From Sphingobacteriales bacterium (GTDB lineage: Bacteria > Bacteroidota > Bacteroidia > Chitinophagales > CAIOSU01), in assembly GCA_027483645.1 (NCBI GenBank), contig JAIXUD010000021.1, forward strand, positions 474,428-538,427: a stretch of 64,000 nucleotides of DNA, read 5' to 3'. Each line of letters opens with the position of its first letter. Position 1 is the first letter of the stretch. The notes under the pieces were generated by a model. It was given only the letters and a program-made list of their open reading frames with translations, had not been told where the DNA came from and ran no database searches. Shown here in pieces: positions 8,400-18,158 of this stretch. The position numbers were made by a program, and so were the translations under genes.

Positions 8400-9682
8400 A
8401 ACGACAGTCGGGTAGCTATACTGTAGCCAACCCGCAGCTTTTCAAGCAGCAAGCATTGCGCTGGGCCAATAGCCAAAGCTGTGCGGCTTATTTGGACAAC
8501 AATGGCTATCCGCATTACCCTAATTCAAGTTTTGAGTGCCTAATTGGAGCTGGAGCATTATCGCAATTGCGATGCAATGCAGGTGATGCCTTCGCACAAC
8601 TTCGGGCTTTTCAGCAGCAAACAAAAGATTGGCTGTTTGGATACTTGGGCTATGACTTAAAGAACGAAGTAGAGCATTTGGAAAGCAAGCTGCCTGATGG
8701 CACGGGCTTTCCAGATATGTACTTCTTTCAACCAGAACATTTGGTTACCCTGCATAAGGATGGAAGCGTTACGATAGAAAGTGCTAACGCTTCACCCAAC
8801 GATATCCTCGCCCAAATACAAGCCACTACCCTACCCGACCATGTACAGCAACCCGTGGCGATGAAACCCAGGGTAAGCAAAGAGCAATACTTACAAACCA
8901 TCCAACAACTGCGTGAACATATTGCCGCAGGGGATGTATATGAGATGAACTACTGCCAAGAGTTTTATTCGGAAGGTGTGGGCATTAATCCATTGGCGGT
9001 GTTTGCCAGGCTAAACCAATTATCGCAAGCGCCGTTTTCGTGCTACTTAAAGTTGGAGGAAAAATACCTACTTTGCGCAAGTCCCGAAAGGTTTATGCGG
9101 AAGCAGGGCGATTTGGTTTCTTCTATGCCGATTAAGGGAACCATACGCAGGGGCAATGATGATGCCGAAGATGAAACCCTAAAAAGCGATCTGCGCCACA
9201 ACATCAAAGAGCAAGCAGAGAATGTAATGATAGTGGACCTAGTGCGCAACGACCTTACCCGTAGCTGTATACCTGGCACTATACAAGTGGATGAGCTATT
9301 CGGTATTTATACCTTCCCGAAAGTACACCACATGGTATCAACCGTAATTGGGCAGCTTAGGCCCGAAGTAGATGGCATTGAAGCCATTCGCAATGCCTTC
9401 CCGATGGGCTCGATGACGGGTGCGCCGAAAGTGAGGGTTATGCAGTTGACCGAACAATACGAACACAGCAAGCGCGGCATATACTCAGGCGCTGCTGGCT
9501 ACTTTACCCCCAATGGCGATTTTGATTTGAATGTGGTTATCCGCAGTTTGGTATATAATGAATCCACCCAATACTTATCTTATCACGTAGGCGGCGCCAT
9601 CACTTGGGACTCGGTGCCCGAACTTGAGTATGAGGAGTGCTTGTTGAAGGCCGCTACTATTGAAAGGGTGCTTAAGGGATAG
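8396..9682 (+). CDS. pabB: Chorismate-binding enzyme, aminodeoxychorismate synthase component I like
   Basis: The 428 residues match the anthranilate synthase component I superfamily. The chorismate-binding C-terminal half has YEMNYCQEF, SPERFM, SMPIKGTIRRG, VMIVDLVRNDL and GSMTGAPKVR. The PIKGT sequence is the form usual in PabB, where the lysine attacks chorismate, rather than the PIAGT of TrpE, so 4-amino-4-deoxychorismate synthesis for folate is favoured. No glutamine amidotransferase partner (PabA) or lyase (PabC) is adjacent. The start overlaps the purA stop by four bases. Confidence 0.85.
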   Translation: MKRQSGSYTVANPQLFKQQALRWANSQSCAAYLDNNGYPHYPNSSFECLIGAGALSQLRCNAGDAFAQLRAFQQQTKDWLFGYLGYDLKNEVEHLESKLPDGTGFPDMYFFQPEHLVTLHKDGSVTIESANASPNDILAQIQATTLPDHVQQPVAMKPRVSKEQYLQTIQQLREHIAAGDVYEMNYCQEFYSEGVGINPLAVFARLNQLSQAPFSCYLKLEEKYLLCASPERFMRKQGDLVSSMPIKGTIRRGNDDAEDETLKSDLRHNIKEQAENVMIVDLVRNDLTRSCIPGTIQVDELFGIYTFPKVHHMVSTVIGQLRPEVDGIEAIRNAFPMGSMTGAPKVRVMQLTEQYEHSKRGIYSGAAGYFTPNGDFDLNVVIRSLVYNESTQYLSYHVGGAITWDSVPELEYEECLLKAATIERVLKG

Positions 9683-9798
9683 TTGCGAGTTGCGAGTTTA
9701 ATGATTCATACTACACCTTTATGGCGATTTTTGTGCAATCACCCATTTTACCTTAACTTACAATGCTAACTCGTAACCCGCAACTCGAAACTCTTAAC
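9681..9798. repeat. Inverted GAGTT-word repeat element
   Basis: The left end carries AGTTGCGAGTTGCGAGTTT and the right end AACTCGTAACCCGCAACTC plus AACTC, an imperfect inverse, with about 70 bases between. The same words recur at 23843-23952 and near 44945 and 47657. Confidence 0.6.
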
Positions 9799-9802
9799 TA
9801 AC

Positions 9803-10861
9803 ATGAACGACTTAATTATATACGGCGCCTACGGATATACTGGCGAACTGATAGCAAAGCTAGCAATAGCAAAAGGCTGGAAGCCCTTACTGGCTGGCCG
9901 CGACCCGCACAAACTGCAAAAGGTAGCAGGAGAACTAGGTCTGGAATATAAAGCCTTCGATTTGCACGATACCACGGCATTGGAAAGCTGCATACGCGGG
10001 GCGAAGATAGTATTGCACTGCGCTGGGCCGTTTGTGCATACGTATAAACCAATGATGTTTGCCTGCTTGAAGGAAAAAGTGCACTATTTGGATATTACCG
10101 GTGAGGTAAAGGTGTTTGAAGCTATGGCCCGTAAAAGTGACGAGGCGAAAGCAGCGGGTATTATGCTCATGCCCGGTTGTGGTTTTGATGTAGTACCCAG
10201 CGACTGTTTGGCTAATATGCTTAAAGACCGCATGCCCGATGCACAATACTTGGAGTTGGCCTTTGCCACCCGTGGTAAATCATCGCGCGGTACACAAAAA
10301 ACAGTGATTGAAGGCTTGCATGAAGGAAGCGCTATTAGGGAGAACGGCTATCTTAAACCTATCGCTTCAGGCTCCGATATTAAGCAGATTAACTTTGGTG
10401 ATAGCAAGGGAATCTGGGCGGTGGCCATACCATGGGGCGACATCAGTACTGCTTGGTTCAGCACCAAAATACCGAACATTAAGGTATATATGGCGTTGCC
10501 AGAAAAGCTAATAAAGAGCATGCGCGTAATGGGTTACTTCTCCTTTATTACCAAATTGGGTTTTGTGAAAAGTATCCTCACCAGCCAGGTAAACAAAGGT
10601 CCCGCTGGACCAAGTGATGCCGAGCGCGAGAGTGGTAAGGTAAACCTATGGGGCGAAGTGCGCAATGCCCGTGGCGAGAGTAAACAGCTTTGGCTTACGG
10701 TTCCAGAAGGTTATAAGCTCACTTCCCTTACAGCCATTGCCATAGCCGAAAAGGTTTTAAACGGCGAGTATAAGCCGGGTTTCCAAACGCCGGCCAGCAT
10801 GTATGGTAGCGAATTCATCCTAAGTTTTGAAGGTACTAAACTAAAAGAGCCAGGCGTTTAA
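9803..10861 (+). CDS. Saccharopine dehydrogenase-like NAD(P)-binding oxidoreductase
   Basis: The 352-residue protein begins with a Rossmann fold (IIYGAYGYTGELIAKLA, a GxxGxxG form) followed by LLAGRDPHKL and LHCAGPFVHTYKPMM. It matches the saccharopine-dehydrogenase-like family that includes trans-acting enoyl reductases. MPGCGFDVVPSDCLA is a strong family motif. The substrate is unknown; true lysine-pathway saccharopine dehydrogenase is unlikely because family members with this motif in other bacteria act on lipid-like substrates. It stands alone after pabB, separated by a repeat element. Confidence 0.8.
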   Translation: MNDLIIYGAYGYTGELIAKLAIAKGWKPLLAGRDPHKLQKVAGELGLEYKAFDLHDTTALESCIRGAKIVLHCAGPFVHTYKPMMFACLKEKVHYLDITGEVKVFEAMARKSDEAKAAGIMLMPGCGFDVVPSDCLANMLKDRMPDAQYLELAFATRGKSSRGTQKTVIEGLHEGSAIRENGYLKPIASGSDIKQINFGDSKGIWAVAIPWGDISTAWFSTKIPNIKVYMALPEKLIKSMRVMGYFSFITKLGFVKSILTSQVNKGPAGPSDAERESGKVNLWGEVRNARGESKQLWLTVPEGYKLTSLTAIAIAEKVLNGEYKPGFQTPASMYGSEFILSFEGTKLKEPGV

Positions 10862-10875
10862 GCCCGGCTCTTTTA
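10843..10875. terminator. Bidirectional terminator between convergent genes
   Basis: AAAGAGCCAGGC and GCCCGGCTCTTTT form a GC-rich stem around GTTTAA; it overlaps the stop codon of the plus-strand gene and offers T or A runs on both sides, so it can serve both converging genes. Confidence 0.75.
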
Positions 10876-10901
10876 TTCTTTTATCAGTAAACAATTACCT
10901 T

Positions 10902-13511
10902 TTATAATTTAGGCTGGTTTGCTGCTTCTTTGTTCTTCTTCTCATATTTGTTGTTACCAAACACTTTTGATGCTTTTACACCAAAGAATGCAAACCAATC
11001 GCGGTTAGGGTCACCTTTACGCGCTGTTGGGAAAGTATTGGCGTCATTATTACCCGCTTCATAAATTACTGCGCCAGTGTTAGGGTCGGTACCCACGGCA
11101 TTTGCCAATGAAGGGTTGGCCAACAAGGCCGCAGTATTAACTGCTATAATCTCACCCGATGTTGAGTTCACTTGTGAAGTGGTAGGCAGTATAATCGCAT
11201 CCCTAGATATACCATTACCCAAACGGCCAGTAATTTCAGAGTTCTGGTTAATTATAGACTGGTGTGGCTGGCCAGTAATAGGGTCAATCTTCCTATCCCA
11301 ATAGAAGCCACTCAAATCATCAACATAATCAGTTAGGGTAAAACGGAAGCTTCCTTCAATACCAACGGTCCATGATTTGTTGATAATAAAATCGAAAGTA
11401 AGACCAAAAGGAATAGACAACTGCCACAGCGAGTAGGCCTTAGGAGGGTCACGACGAGCATACTTATTGTCAGGATCAACATCAGGTGTGGTAGCGGTCT
11501 GACCTTCAGTTCCAATTGGCGACAAAGGCACCCAAACAAACTGTTCGCGGTCAGCTTCATCTTCCGAAGCGGAGATGTAGTTAGTACCATCGTAAGCCAA
11601 GAAAGTAGGGGCACCGAACCTGTTCAAGCCGGTATAAACCCTAGCTTCAGGATTGTGCTTGAAGAAACCGATACCAGCAAAAATAGCGGGAGAAAACTTC
11701 TCACCTTTGCTTATTCCATATTGCAACAAGTGGAAATGGAAAGTCAAAGAACCCTCGTAGATGTTGTTCCTAAAGTTAGCTACCCGGCGGGTACGGCCTT
11801 CTTGAGATTCATCCAAATCGGAGCCGCTCAACTGGCCATGCATAAATGCCAAACGGGCAGAGAACCATTTAGAAATATTGTACTGGGCATAAATACCCAC
11901 ACCCCACTTAAACTCATTCTTGTCAAATAGTTTCGCAGCAAGATCACCACTGTAATTCATGGTACCTGCCATCAAGCCCACTTCCCAAGTTTTTGCCAAA
12001 GAAGTGTAAGCGCCGAGGTAAGATAGGTCTCCAATTTCTTCCAAAGCGTTAAGCGTATTTATCTCCTCTTCGGTCAAGTTCATAGCACCTGGGTTGCTAA
12101 TAACCTCAGATGGGGGAAAGTAAGTGCTGGCCAAACCTGCAGCATAAAGTTTGCTGTAATTGTTAATAGCCCTGCGCTGTCCAATAGTAAAGTCTGGCGT
12201 TTCGAATCCGTCGTTATCCTTAAAGTTTTTAATGATTACATAGCCCAGCTCGTTTTTCATAAACGATGCATCTGCAACTGTGAAGGTATACACCATGTTG
12301 CTGCTGCTCCACTGGCCATCCAACAATGTTATCGGCTCAATGCGGATACCATTGTTTATGGTATCATAAAAAACCGATTCGAGTTGGGTCTCGCCAAACT
12401 CAGTTACTGGGCGGTTGAAGTAAACTTCAAACTTTACACTAGTAGCAGGCAGGTCGCTCGGTATTTCGGCATAGTTCATTACCTCATTGTCAGCCAGCTT
12501 AACTTTGTAAATGTGTGCATGGGTTTGAGCAGAAGGTTGTTGCAAAACAGGCTCCGCTTTCAACAAGGGCAATGAGTTGTTCTGGTAGAAGTGGTCGAAA
12601 GTAGAAGAAATGTAGTCGCCGTTGGTAGAGCGGAAGAAGTTGCCCGGCATGCTAAACGATTCGCCTGCACCTTGTATACCCATGCTTATCTCGCGAATGA
12701 TGGTATCGGTTGCTGCATTTATCTGGTAGTTACCATAGATAGAGTTGTCTTTCAGCTCACTTTGGAAACGCTTATCGCCCGCATCAAACAAACCAAAAAC
12801 GGGAGTGTTACTCGGTATACCTTTGTCGATACCATAAACTACGTTGTTGGTTACTAGGTTATTGTTAAAGCGGAGGTCCAACACGTTATCCTGGAAGTTC
12901 TCAATAAAAATAGAGCCCCAGTTATTGATGAAGTTGTTGTTACTAAAAGTAAACACGGTCTTTTTGTCGCCAATGGCATATAAGCTACCCAGTGGGCTAG
13001 TAATCAAAATATTTGATTCGCCAGTAGTCATTTCTCTAAACTCGTTGTGCTCTATGGTCACATTATTGCGGTACCAGTCACTATCAAAAGCAAACGGAGT
13101 GGTCAATTGTACAAACTTGGTATAGCGCACGGTAATATCGGCTCCTTCAGCACCACGTACTACTATACCCGTGCCTTGCACCCCTTTATCTTGGCTTTTA
13201 AAAGTCACAAAGTTGTTTGGCCCGCCAACTACATTCAAGCCACCTTCGAGCACCAAGGATGTATTGGGGCCGAAAAGCAATGTAACACCAGCAGGTATAG
13301 TAAGAGTAGCACCGCTACTTACCTTCACGTTGTGCTGAATAAGATAGGTTTTTCCACCTTCTAGGGTTTTGTTAGCGCTAATAAAGCCTTCCAGTACAAT
13401 TTGGCCTGCACTTACATCTATCCCATCTTGGGCAAAGCTCACCGTAGGGCAAATAATGCAAAACAGTAATGCCAGCAAAAATAACCCCAGCGATGACCTC
13501 CCTTTATTCAT
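10902..13511 (-). CDS. Exported beta-helix plus outer-membrane barrel (DUF6089-like) protein, gldM-linked
   Basis: I chose the internal ATG at 13511 (MNKGRSSLGLFLLALLF) as start of the signal peptide; the frame opens at 13535. The mature protein of about 840 residues has three parts: residues 30-330 look like a right-handed beta-helix (IPAGVTLLFGPNTSLVLEGGLNV type repeats, many Asn), a central beta-rich linker, and from about 540 an outer membrane domain starting WEVGLMAGTMNYSGDL with LTDYVDDLSGFYWD, as in DUF6089 proteins of Bacteroidota. It lies 60 bases after gldM, where GldN is normally found. Function unknown; an outer membrane partner for the GldLM motor is my inference. Confidence 0.7.
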   Translation of the reverse strand: MNKGRSSLGLFLLALLFCIICPTVSFAQDGIDVSAGQIVLEGFISANKTLEGGKTYLIQHNVKVSSGATLTIPAGVTLLFGPNTSLVLEGGLNVVGGPNNFVTFKSQDKGVQGTGIVVRGAEGADITVRYTKFVQLTTPFAFDSDWYRNNVTIEHNEFREMTTGESNILITSPLGSLYAIGDKKTVFTFSNNNFINNWGSIFIENFQDNVLDLRFNNNLVTNNVVYGIDKGIPSNTPVFGLFDAGDKRFQSELKDNSIYGNYQINAATDTIIREISMGIQGAGESFSMPGNFFRSTNGDYISSTFDHFYQNNSLPLLKAEPVLQQPSAQTHAHIYKVKLADNEVMNYAEIPSDLPATSVKFEVYFNRPVTEFGETQLESVFYDTINNGIRIEPITLLDGQWSSSNMVYTFTVADASFMKNELGYVIIKNFKDNDGFETPDFTIGQRRAINNYSKLYAAGLASTYFPPSEVISNPGAMNLTEEEINTLNALEEIGDLSYLGAYTSLAKTWEVGLMAGTMNYSGDLAAKLFDKNEFKWGVGIYAQYNISKWFSARLAFMHGQLSGSDLDESQEGRTRRVANFRNNIYEGSLTFHFHLLQYGISKGEKFSPAIFAGIGFFKHNPEARVYTGLNRFGAPTFLAYDGTNYISASEDEADREQFVWVPLSPIGTEGQTATTPDVDPDNKYARRDPPKAYSLWQLSIPFGLTFDFIINKSWTVGIEGSFRFTLTDYVDDLSGFYWDRKIDPITGQPHQSIINQNSEITGRLGNGISRDAIILPTTSQVNSTSGEIIAVNTAALLANPSLANAVGTDPNTGAVIYEAGNNDANTFPTARKGDPNRDWFAFFGVKASKVFGNNKYEKKNKEAANQPKL

Positions 13512-13571
13512 AGTCAGCATCAGCATTGTATTCAATTTAGTCGGTTCGAAATGTGTTGTTTGTTCTTTTTG

Positions 13572-15221
13572 TTATAAGATGTTGAATACCAAGGCATCAA
13601 CTTCTTTATTTACCCCATCGGGGCCTTTTACCCTAATCTCATTGAAAATAAAGATATCGCCTGGTTGCGCCAAATCGATAAGTTCCCTTGATTTACCTGT
13701 AAAATATGAGCCCTTAACCTTCTCCGTAAAAATACCCAAGCCATTAGCATTTACATAAGTAACGCTATACTCCACCACCCTAAAATCGGCAGGTACTTCC
13801 ATATCCTTGGTAATCGCCTCCAAACCCTTCTGCATCTTAAATAGCTTGGCAGCTATCTCGCCACCTTCCTTATTATAAAGTACTACTTGCGGCTTAGGCA
13901 ACTCTTTTACTTTAAATATCTCTTCTGCCACCACTTTGTATCCCCCTTTACCATCAGGAACCTGCAAGGTTACATTGGCATAACCTTTACGGTAAACATT
14001 GGCATAAAAATTACTATCTACCTTCGTTACTTTACCTTGACTTATAGTTACTTTATATTTTTCAGCAGCATACTCAGGATGGTAGATATTAACCGGATTA
14101 TTAACCCCTAGATAAAGAATCTTGTAATCCTTCTGGCTGATGTAAGGCTTACTTTGTACTACAGAATAATTGATTTGGAAAGGAATTTCCTCATCCTTCT
14201 TCTTCTTCTCCTCAAGTTGCTTGTTGTCTTTCGCAACTGGCGTATCGTCATCAGGATGCCTGAATTTAACTACACCCTTCATGCTAAAATCTCCCAATTG
14301 ACTGGTATTCAATGGTATCTCTGCGGTACCGCCCGAAACTAGGAAACTGTCTACTATTTCGCCAACATCATTCTTCATATAGATAACCGCTTGGCCATCG
14401 CCACCGGTACCCATTTTATTTGAAGGCAGGGTTACCGTAGTTACACCATCTTCTCCCACAGTGAACACATCGTATTTCTTAACCCCTTGCGCCAATTTAA
14501 TGGTATCTACACGGGTACTATCGCTAGCTACAAACTCAAAGTTGTAATTGCCTGTACCACCTTCGCCCTGTACTTGGTCGTGGAAGTTTTTCATTACCAA
14601 CGATTCGGCAACCCTTACGTCATTCTGGAATTTAGTGATGGTGGCTATTACAGCACCCAATGGCACGTTGTCGAAGTAATATTTGTCCCACTCGTAGTAT
14701 ACCTGCTTGGCTTTCGGCAAGCGGTCATCAACGCGCAATACAGTATCAAGCATGGCACTATTGGCTGTATCAAGTATAGCCAGTAAGTCTTGCTTGGTAT
14801 TATACAACACATTCTTTATTTCCAAGCCTTTATCGCTACGGTATATCTCGTTGGTGGAATAGGTAGCATCGGTGGTTTTTTTTAAGTGATGCCATTCCGC
14901 ATCATATCCTCCAGATTTATTGATTAAGTCTTGCTTGATTACTTCCAAGTAGTTGACCGCGCTGTCAGCAATCTGTTTGGTACGTATAACTTTATCATAC
15001 ATTTCGCCATAACGCTCAGGGTCCATGGTATTGAACGTTTCGAGGGTAGCTACAGTAAGCTGGTTTCTCTGATCAAGGCGTAAATTGGCATACTCCAATG
15101 ACCGGTTAAGGTCGGTGAATATGTCAATATACTCCAACGCCGGGTTCAGCACGATCATCGCGATGAGTATCAAGTACATCATGTTGATGAGTTTCTGCCT
15201 TAAGGGATTAGAGGTTTTCAT
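13572..15221 (-). CDS. gldM: GldM homologue, inner-membrane motor/periplasmic shaft protein
   Basis: GldM with GldL forms the proton-driven motor of the type IX secretion and gliding machinery. This 549-residue copy is full length. The N terminus LRQKLINMMYLILIAMIVLN is the conserved single membrane helix, with Arg8 matching the conserved basic residue of the family. The periplasmic domain D1 includes WDKYYFDNVPLGAVIATITKFQNDV, and the C-terminal domain ends PGDIFIFNEIRVKGPDGVNKEVDAL. The usual neighbours GldK and GldN are missing here. Whether this is the main T9SS motor or a second set cannot be decided from the window. Confidence 0.88.
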   Translation of the reverse strand: MKTSNPLRQKLINMMYLILIAMIVLNPALEYIDIFTDLNRSLEYANLRLDQRNQLTVATLETFNTMDPERYGEMYDKVIRTKQIADSAVNYLEVIKQDLINKSGGYDAEWHHLKKTTDATYSTNEIYRSDKGLEIKNVLYNTKQDLLAILDTANSAMLDTVLRVDDRLPKAKQVYYEWDKYYFDNVPLGAVIATITKFQNDVRVAESLVMKNFHDQVQGEGGTGNYNFEFVASDSTRVDTIKLAQGVKKYDVFTVGEDGVTTVTLPSNKMGTGGDGQAVIYMKNDVGEIVDSFLVSGGTAEIPLNTSQLGDFSMKGVVKFRHPDDDTPVAKDNKQLEEKKKKDEEIPFQINYSVVQSKPYISQKDYKILYLGVNNPVNIYHPEYAAEKYKVTISQGKVTKVDSNFYANVYRKGYANVTLQVPDGKGGYKVVAEEIFKVKELPKPQVVLYNKEGGEIAAKLFKMQKGLEAITKDMEVPADFRVVEYSVTYVNANGLGIFTEKVKGSYFTGKSRELIDLAQPGDIFIFNEIRVKGPDGVNKEVDALVFNIL

Positions 15222-15257
15222 ATTTCCTGCTCCGGTTTATTTAAACCAAAATGGGCT

Positions 15258-15779
15258 TTAAGCCTGTGTTTTATTTCCCATTACTTCAAGCATGCGCATG
15301 TAGTAACTATTCATTTGTGAGATGCTGGTATTGAGCTTGCTTATCTCTTTCTCAAACATTTCTGAAGACTGGCGCATTTTCTCCACTTGGTCGTTCAGTT
15401 GTGCTACGTCGCTCATATCAGCCATGCGATTCACGTTTTGCTCCAGTCGCTCAATGCTCCTAGATAAACGCTGGATCACCATAGGGTCCAAATCGGCCTT
15501 TTCAATCCACTCTTCAATCTGCTCAATCTTGTTCTCGCCGTCTTTGGTTAGTTGCGGAAAAATGCGGTCCCATTGATAGTCGATGTCTTCTTTCTTTAAT
15601 TCGAAGGCCGAGACAAAAAATACCAAGGCTTCTACCGCCAGCCCTACAAACAGCATTTCGTTTGCAAGAGGAAAGTTCAAGAATTTAAACATTGCCCCGA
15701 TGATAACCACTGCTGCGCCTACACCATATGCGACATTCAAGGGATCAAGTTTGGCTTTTTTTCTCACTGCCATAGCCAT
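15258..15779 (-). CDS. gldL: GldL homologue, inner-membrane motor protein
   Basis: I chose the ATG at 15779 (MAMAVRKKAKLDPLNVAYG), giving 173 residues; an in-frame extension back to 15890 looks non-coding. Two membrane helices are seen: GVGAAVVIIGAMFKFLNF and EMLFVGLAVEALVFFVSAFEL. Glu50 in the second helix aligns with the glutamate that carries protons in characterised GldL. The cytoplasmic tail after residue 60 is charged and coiled-coil-like (SIERLEQNVNRMADM), ending in a helical region. It is first in a gldL-gldM-barrel transcription unit with 36 bases to gldM. Confidence 0.88.
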   Translation of the reverse strand: MAMAVRKKAKLDPLNVAYGVGAAVVIIGAMFKFLNFPLANEMLFVGLAVEALVFFVSAFELKKEDIDYQWDRIFPQLTKDGENKIEQIEEWIEKADLDPMVIQRLSRSIERLEQNVNRMADMSDVAQLNDQVEKMRQSSEMFEKEISKLNTSISQMNSYYMRMLEVMGNKTQA

Positions 15780-16465
15780 CTGTTTTTTGTTACTCTGCGT
15801 TAGTTTGCTGGTATAATCTGCTAATATATGAAATCCCCCGAACAATGTACTATCTGCACACAATATTCTTGTGTGGGTACACGTTTTCAAGTCCTAAAGC
15901 TCACAATTTACGTCAATTACCTGTTTATAAAAACAAGCTACGGTTAATTTATGGTTATTGCTTGCCATTACTAAGCATTAGTACCTACTTTCCTTTACCT
16001 ACTTAGTTGGTTTTCAGGTTTATTTTTACCAAACCATTTTTTGTAAATTCCTCATTCCCTGCGTTCATTTTTGAGCTTATTATTACCAAAGCCAGAAATA
16101 CCATACTAACTCGTATCCTATATTTGAGTTTACTACCAAATTTTGGTTAATTTGTAGCTTGCAGATAGCGTTAGCATCTAGCTTTTGATAAATTTTATGA
16201 TAGGCACTAGCAGCTGCAAAAACTATTGAACCCCAAGCAAAAGTATTTTGTTTTACGGCAAATGGCGCTTTTACTGTGTAACCTATAAAAATGCTGTCGG
16301 CGAATTGATTTAAGATGCCGCTAATGCTTGAAGCTACATGCCACTAAAAGGGTAGCTGGGTAATAGGTGTATATTTATTGCGAATGCGGCGAGAAGCTTA
16401 GCACAAAGCTCGAAGACAAATTGAGGCTTTTATTTTGAACCAATAACTGATGTAACAACAGCATT
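15780..16465. other. Divergent intergenic region, gldL / CN hydrolase
   Basis: Nearly 690 bases separate two divergent genes. I see no convincing gene, terminator or exact promoter element; the sequence is AT-rich, with no member of the repeat families. Promoters for both sides must lie here. Confidence 0.5.
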
Positions 16466-18082
16466 ATGACGCAACCGCGCTCAAAAAGCCCCAAAGGCAA
16501 AGATGGAAAGGAAGTAAAGAAAGATGCCAAAGTAGTACCGGCCAGAAAAGATAATGAGTACCTGATAACCCTACGTAGCCTAACCCTAGAAGACTATGAG
16601 GACATGAAAGAGGCCATGGCACTAGCATACCCAGGTATGGACGAGCCAGCTTGGGAGTACAAACACTTGAAAAGGCTGATGCAGATTTTCCCTGATGGGC
16701 AAATTTGTATTGAGATAAACGGTAAAGTGGTGGGCTGCGCCCTGTCGCTTATTGTAGATTACAACAAGTATGGTGACAACCACACCTACGAACGGATTAC
16801 CGGCAACTATACCTTCAACACCCATGATGCTGAGGGCGATGTGCTTTATGGCATTGATGTGTTTGTACACCCTGAGTTCCGCGGAATGCGTCTAGGCCGA
16901 CGCCTGTATGACGCCCGAAAGGAGCTGTGTGAAAACCTAAACTTGCGGGCCATAATTGCCGGTGGAAGGATACCACGCTACACCTTGTATGCAGATGACC
17001 TTACCCCGAAAGCCTATATTGAAAAGGTGGAAATGAAAGACCTTTTCGACCCGATACTTTCTTTCCAGATCTCCAATGGTTTTCACGTGCGCAAGGTGCT
17101 GAAAGGATACCTACCAAGTGATAGGGAAAGCAAAGCCTATGGTACGCTCATAGAATGGATAAACATATACTACGAAGAGCGCGAGAAGCTAATAGGCTCA
17201 AAGAAAACGGTAGTGCGCGTAGGGCTGGTGCAATGGCAAATGAGGCCCGTGAGCAATATAAACAACTTGCTAGAGCAAGTAGAGTTTTTTGTAGATGCGG
17301 TGAGCGGCTATCAAGCCGACTTTATCTTGTTTCCAGAGTTTTTTAATGCTCCGCTGATGGCCAAGTTTAATCAGCAGGCCGAATCGGAAGCTATACGCTC
17401 ATTGGCAACATTCACCGAGCCGCTGAAGAAGAAGTTTTTGGAATTTGCAGTATCGTACAACATCAACATCATTACGGGTAGCATGCCCATCATTGAGAAA
17501 GGCAAGCTATACAACGTAGGTTACCTGTGCCGCAGGGATGGTACTTGGGAGAGCTACTATAAAATACACATTACCCCTGCCGAATCTCAATACTGGGGCA
17601 TGACTGGCGGCGACACGATACAGGTATTTGATACCGATAGCGGGAAAATAGGCATCATGATATGCTATGATGTGGAGTTCCCCGAGCTGAGCCGCCTTTG
17701 CGCCGAACAAGGTATGGAAATACTGTTTGTACCGTTCCTTACCGATACCCAAACGGGCTACAACCGCGTGCGGATTTGTGCTCAGGCCCGTGCCGTGGAA
17801 AACGAATGCTATGTGGCCATAGCTGGCTGCGTAGGGAACCTACCGAAGGTGAACAACATGGATATACAATATGCCCAGAGCGGTGTATACTCACCGTCGG
17901 ATTTCCAGTTCCCCAACAACTCCATAGTTGCTGAGGCTACCCCAAATACTGAGATGACCGTAATTGCCGACTTAAACATTGAGCTGCTAAAAGAGCTGCA
18001 CACCGGTGGTAGCGTGCGAAACTTGCTAGATAGGAGAACCGACCTATACAGCGTAAGGTTGAAGCGCCGAGGGGAACACTAA
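16466..18082 (+). CDS. GNAT acetyltransferase fused to carbon-nitrogen hydrolase (nitrilase superfamily)
   Basis: After a 30-residue Lys-rich tail, residues 34-215 form a GNAT domain (HPEFRGMRLGRRLYDARKEL at 135-154, the acetyl-CoA loop). Residues 248-538 form a nitrilase-superfamily amidohydrolase with the full catalytic triad: Glu291 in FPEFFNAP, Lys366 in YYKIHITP and Cys400 in MICYDVEFPE. This fusion is a known architecture in bacteria, but its substrate is not established. An amide-bond hydrolysis coupled to acyl transfer is conceivable. It is followed by a clear terminator and is monocistronic. Confidence 0.9.
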   Translation: MTQPRSKSPKGKDGKEVKKDAKVVPARKDNEYLITLRSLTLEDYEDMKEAMALAYPGMDEPAWEYKHLKRLMQIFPDGQICIEINGKVVGCALSLIVDYNKYGDNHTYERITGNYTFNTHDAEGDVLYGIDVFVHPEFRGMRLGRRLYDARKELCENLNLRAIIAGGRIPRYTLYADDLTPKAYIEKVEMKDLFDPILSFQISNGFHVRKVLKGYLPSDRESKAYGTLIEWINIYYEEREKLIGSKKTVVRVGLVQWQMRPVSNINNLLEQVEFFVDAVSGYQADFILFPEFFNAPLMAKFNQQAESEAIRSLATFTEPLKKKFLEFAVSYNINIITGSMPIIEKGKLYNVGYLCRRDGTWESYYKIHITPAESQYWGMTGGDTIQVFDTDSGKIGIMICYDVEFPELSRLCAEQGMEILFVPFLTDTQTGYNRVRICAQARAVENECYVAIAGCVGNLPKVNNMDIQYAQSGVYSPSDFQFPNNSIVAEATPNTEMTVIADLNIELLKELHTGGSVRNLLDRRTDLYSVRLKRRGEH

Positions 18083-18109
18083 GAAGAACGCTTTATATAA
18101 GACAGAACA

Positions 18110-18147
18110 AGAAGCCGGTTGGATGAAAATTCAATCGGCTTTTTTGT
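18110..18147 (+). terminator. Terminator of the GNAT-CN hydrolase gene
   Basis: AAGCCGGTTGGAT and ATTCAATCGGCTT form a stem around GAAA, followed by six T. Confidence 0.8.
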
Positions 18148-18158
18148 GGAAAGGTTTA

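Noticed and set aside
10902..13511. GldN for the gene after gldM
   Set aside because: The protein is several times longer than GldN and consists of a beta-helix and an outer membrane barrel; no GldN-like pattern is seen.
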